Shown: one piece after another, positions 63,404 through 64,000 of the stretch
Layout of the letters: every line of letters begins with the position of its first letter
Numbering within the stretch: the stretch's first letter is position 1
Assembly: GCA_017460805.1 (NCBI GenBank)
Contig: JAFUAF010000002.1
Coordinates: 1 to 64,000 of the forward strand
Direction: 5' to 3'
Length of the DNA: 64,000 nt
Origin: Bacillota bacterium
GTDB lineage: Bacteria > Bacillota > Clostridia > Lachnospirales > CAG-274
Notes under the pieces: model-generated
The model's database searches: none
What the model was told of the DNA's origin: nothing
What the model saw: the letters and a program-made list of their open reading frames with translations, nothing else
Program-made: the position numbers and the translations under genes

Positions 63404-64000
63404 TCAATATTTAAAAAACATGGCCTGCAAAGCATTTTTTTCATTCGTCTTTGTAAGTCCGAGCCTTAACAGCACCGCCGCTTTCTGGGGTGACATATCA
63501 TCGGCGGCTATGGTGTTTTTACATATAAGATTATCTTTTACGATAATGCCTCCGCCCGTTCTTGAACTTATGACAACGGGTATTTTTATATTTTCAATTA
63601 TGTTTTTAAAATCCATGCTAAACTCACCCGCACCCGCGCCCGCAATAACTATGCCGTCCGAATGTCCTGCGGCAAATTCAAGCAAAGCGGGGTCGGAGTC
63701 CACGGCAAAATAAACTATATTGACCCTCGGCAAAACATCAATGTCCGAAACGTCAAATTCCGTATCAACTGTATGCACTTTAACGGGCTTTTGATAGATA
63801 AAGACCTCCCCGTCACGCACTACGCCAAGTGTACCGTATTCCCCGCCGCAGACAGCATTAAGGCGGTAAGTGCTGTTTTTTACAACAGTTCTCGCCGAAA
63901 AAATATTATCGCCGAACACAACAAGCACACCAAGCCCTTTTGCCCTGTCCGATGCGGCTGTACAAACGGCTTGGTACAAATTCATCGAGCCGTCTGCGGA
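63404..64000 (-). CDS. L-asparaginase, C-terminal part (5' end outside window)
   Basis: The frame runs from the window edge (SADGSMNLYQAVCTAASDRA) to a stop at 63404, about 198 residues visible. The block ADGSMNLYQAV, then GVLVVFGDNIFSARTVVKNS, GALGVV-like GTLGVVRDGEVFIYQKP, VNIVYFAVDSDPAL, DGIVIAGAGAGEFS and VVISSRTGGGIIV are typical of the second half of bacterial asparaginases. These hydrolyse asparagine to aspartate and ammonia. The N-terminal catalytic threonines lie outside the window, so activity and signal peptide cannot be checked. The ATG at 63983-63985 is internal. Confidence 0.9.
   Translation of the reverse strand, partial: SADGSMNLYQAVCTAASDRAKGLGVLVVFGDNIFSARTVVKNSTYRLNAVCGGEYGTLGVVRDGEVFIYQKPVKVHTVDTEFDVSDIDVLPRVNIVYFAVDSDPALLEFAAGHSDGIVIAGAGAGEFSMDFKNIIENIKIPVVISSRTGGGIIVKDNLICKNTIAADDMSPQKAAVLLRLGLTKTNEKNALQAMFFKY

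Overview
The window looks like chromosomal DNA of a low-to-moderate GC, Gram-positive anaerobe of the class Clostridia, probably a gut or rumen fibre degrader. The signs are a T-box leader ahead of a branched-chain amino acid operon, strong Shine-Dalgarno sites, many sigma-A type promoters with 17 bp spacers, a dockerin-bearing GH16 glucanase, a MecA adaptor, a DUF5711 protein and clostridial gene order. The organism itself cannot be named from sequence alone.

Layout. 1-303: right end of an IS3-family element. 329-4262: a small membrane protein, a divergent PRPP synthetase on the + strand, then an accessory patch of small orphan genes, gene remnants and short repeats. 4425-15914: a leftward branched-chain amino acid operon with a T-box leader and a second promoter: ilvN-ilvC-cimA-leuC-leuD-two unknown membrane genes-leuB-ilvD-(161 nt palindrome)-ilvB. 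CimA makes citramalate, so isoleucine is probably built from pyruvate and acetyl-CoA through LeuBCD; no leuA is present here. 15924-24072: a leftward operon with a DUF5711 protein, CvpA, a YigZ-family protein and a Gld-type ABC system with its GldG-like and DUF4340 partners. 24098-29759: a leftward efflux cassette (tandem-MarR regulator, lipoprotein adaptor, RND pump) with a likely operator in its promoter.

29974-36290: mecA, tRNA-Pro(CGG), an OmpR-type two-component system, a cell-wall amidase and galE. 36291-47711: eleven leftward genes with overlaps or very short gaps: tsaE-tsaB-rimI-Lon-like protease-RluA-type synthase-comFC-membrane protein-ABC-F ATPase-two RlaP-like nucleotidyltransferases-ROK regulator. 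Much of this set concerns tRNA modification, ribosomes or RNA, and the ABC-F/double nucleotidyltransferase end is the most interesting unexplained association in the window. 47729-53666: a PfkB sugar kinase, an acyltransferase remnant, gltX, an orphan protein with a histidine-rich tail, and a PurF homologue lacking the glutaminase cysteine.

53770-61880: a partly decayed defence-like region with McrBC, an orphan 3' gene fragment, GH16-dockerin, a collapsed NERD/AddAB-like helicase-nuclease gene, and a WYL regulator behind two large palindromes. 62325-64000: a membrane acyltransferase and the 3' part of an asparaginase gene that runs off the window.

No CRISPR array, rRNA, prophage or replication origin was seen. 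All functional names come from reading motifs and family resemblance by eye; no database search was run.
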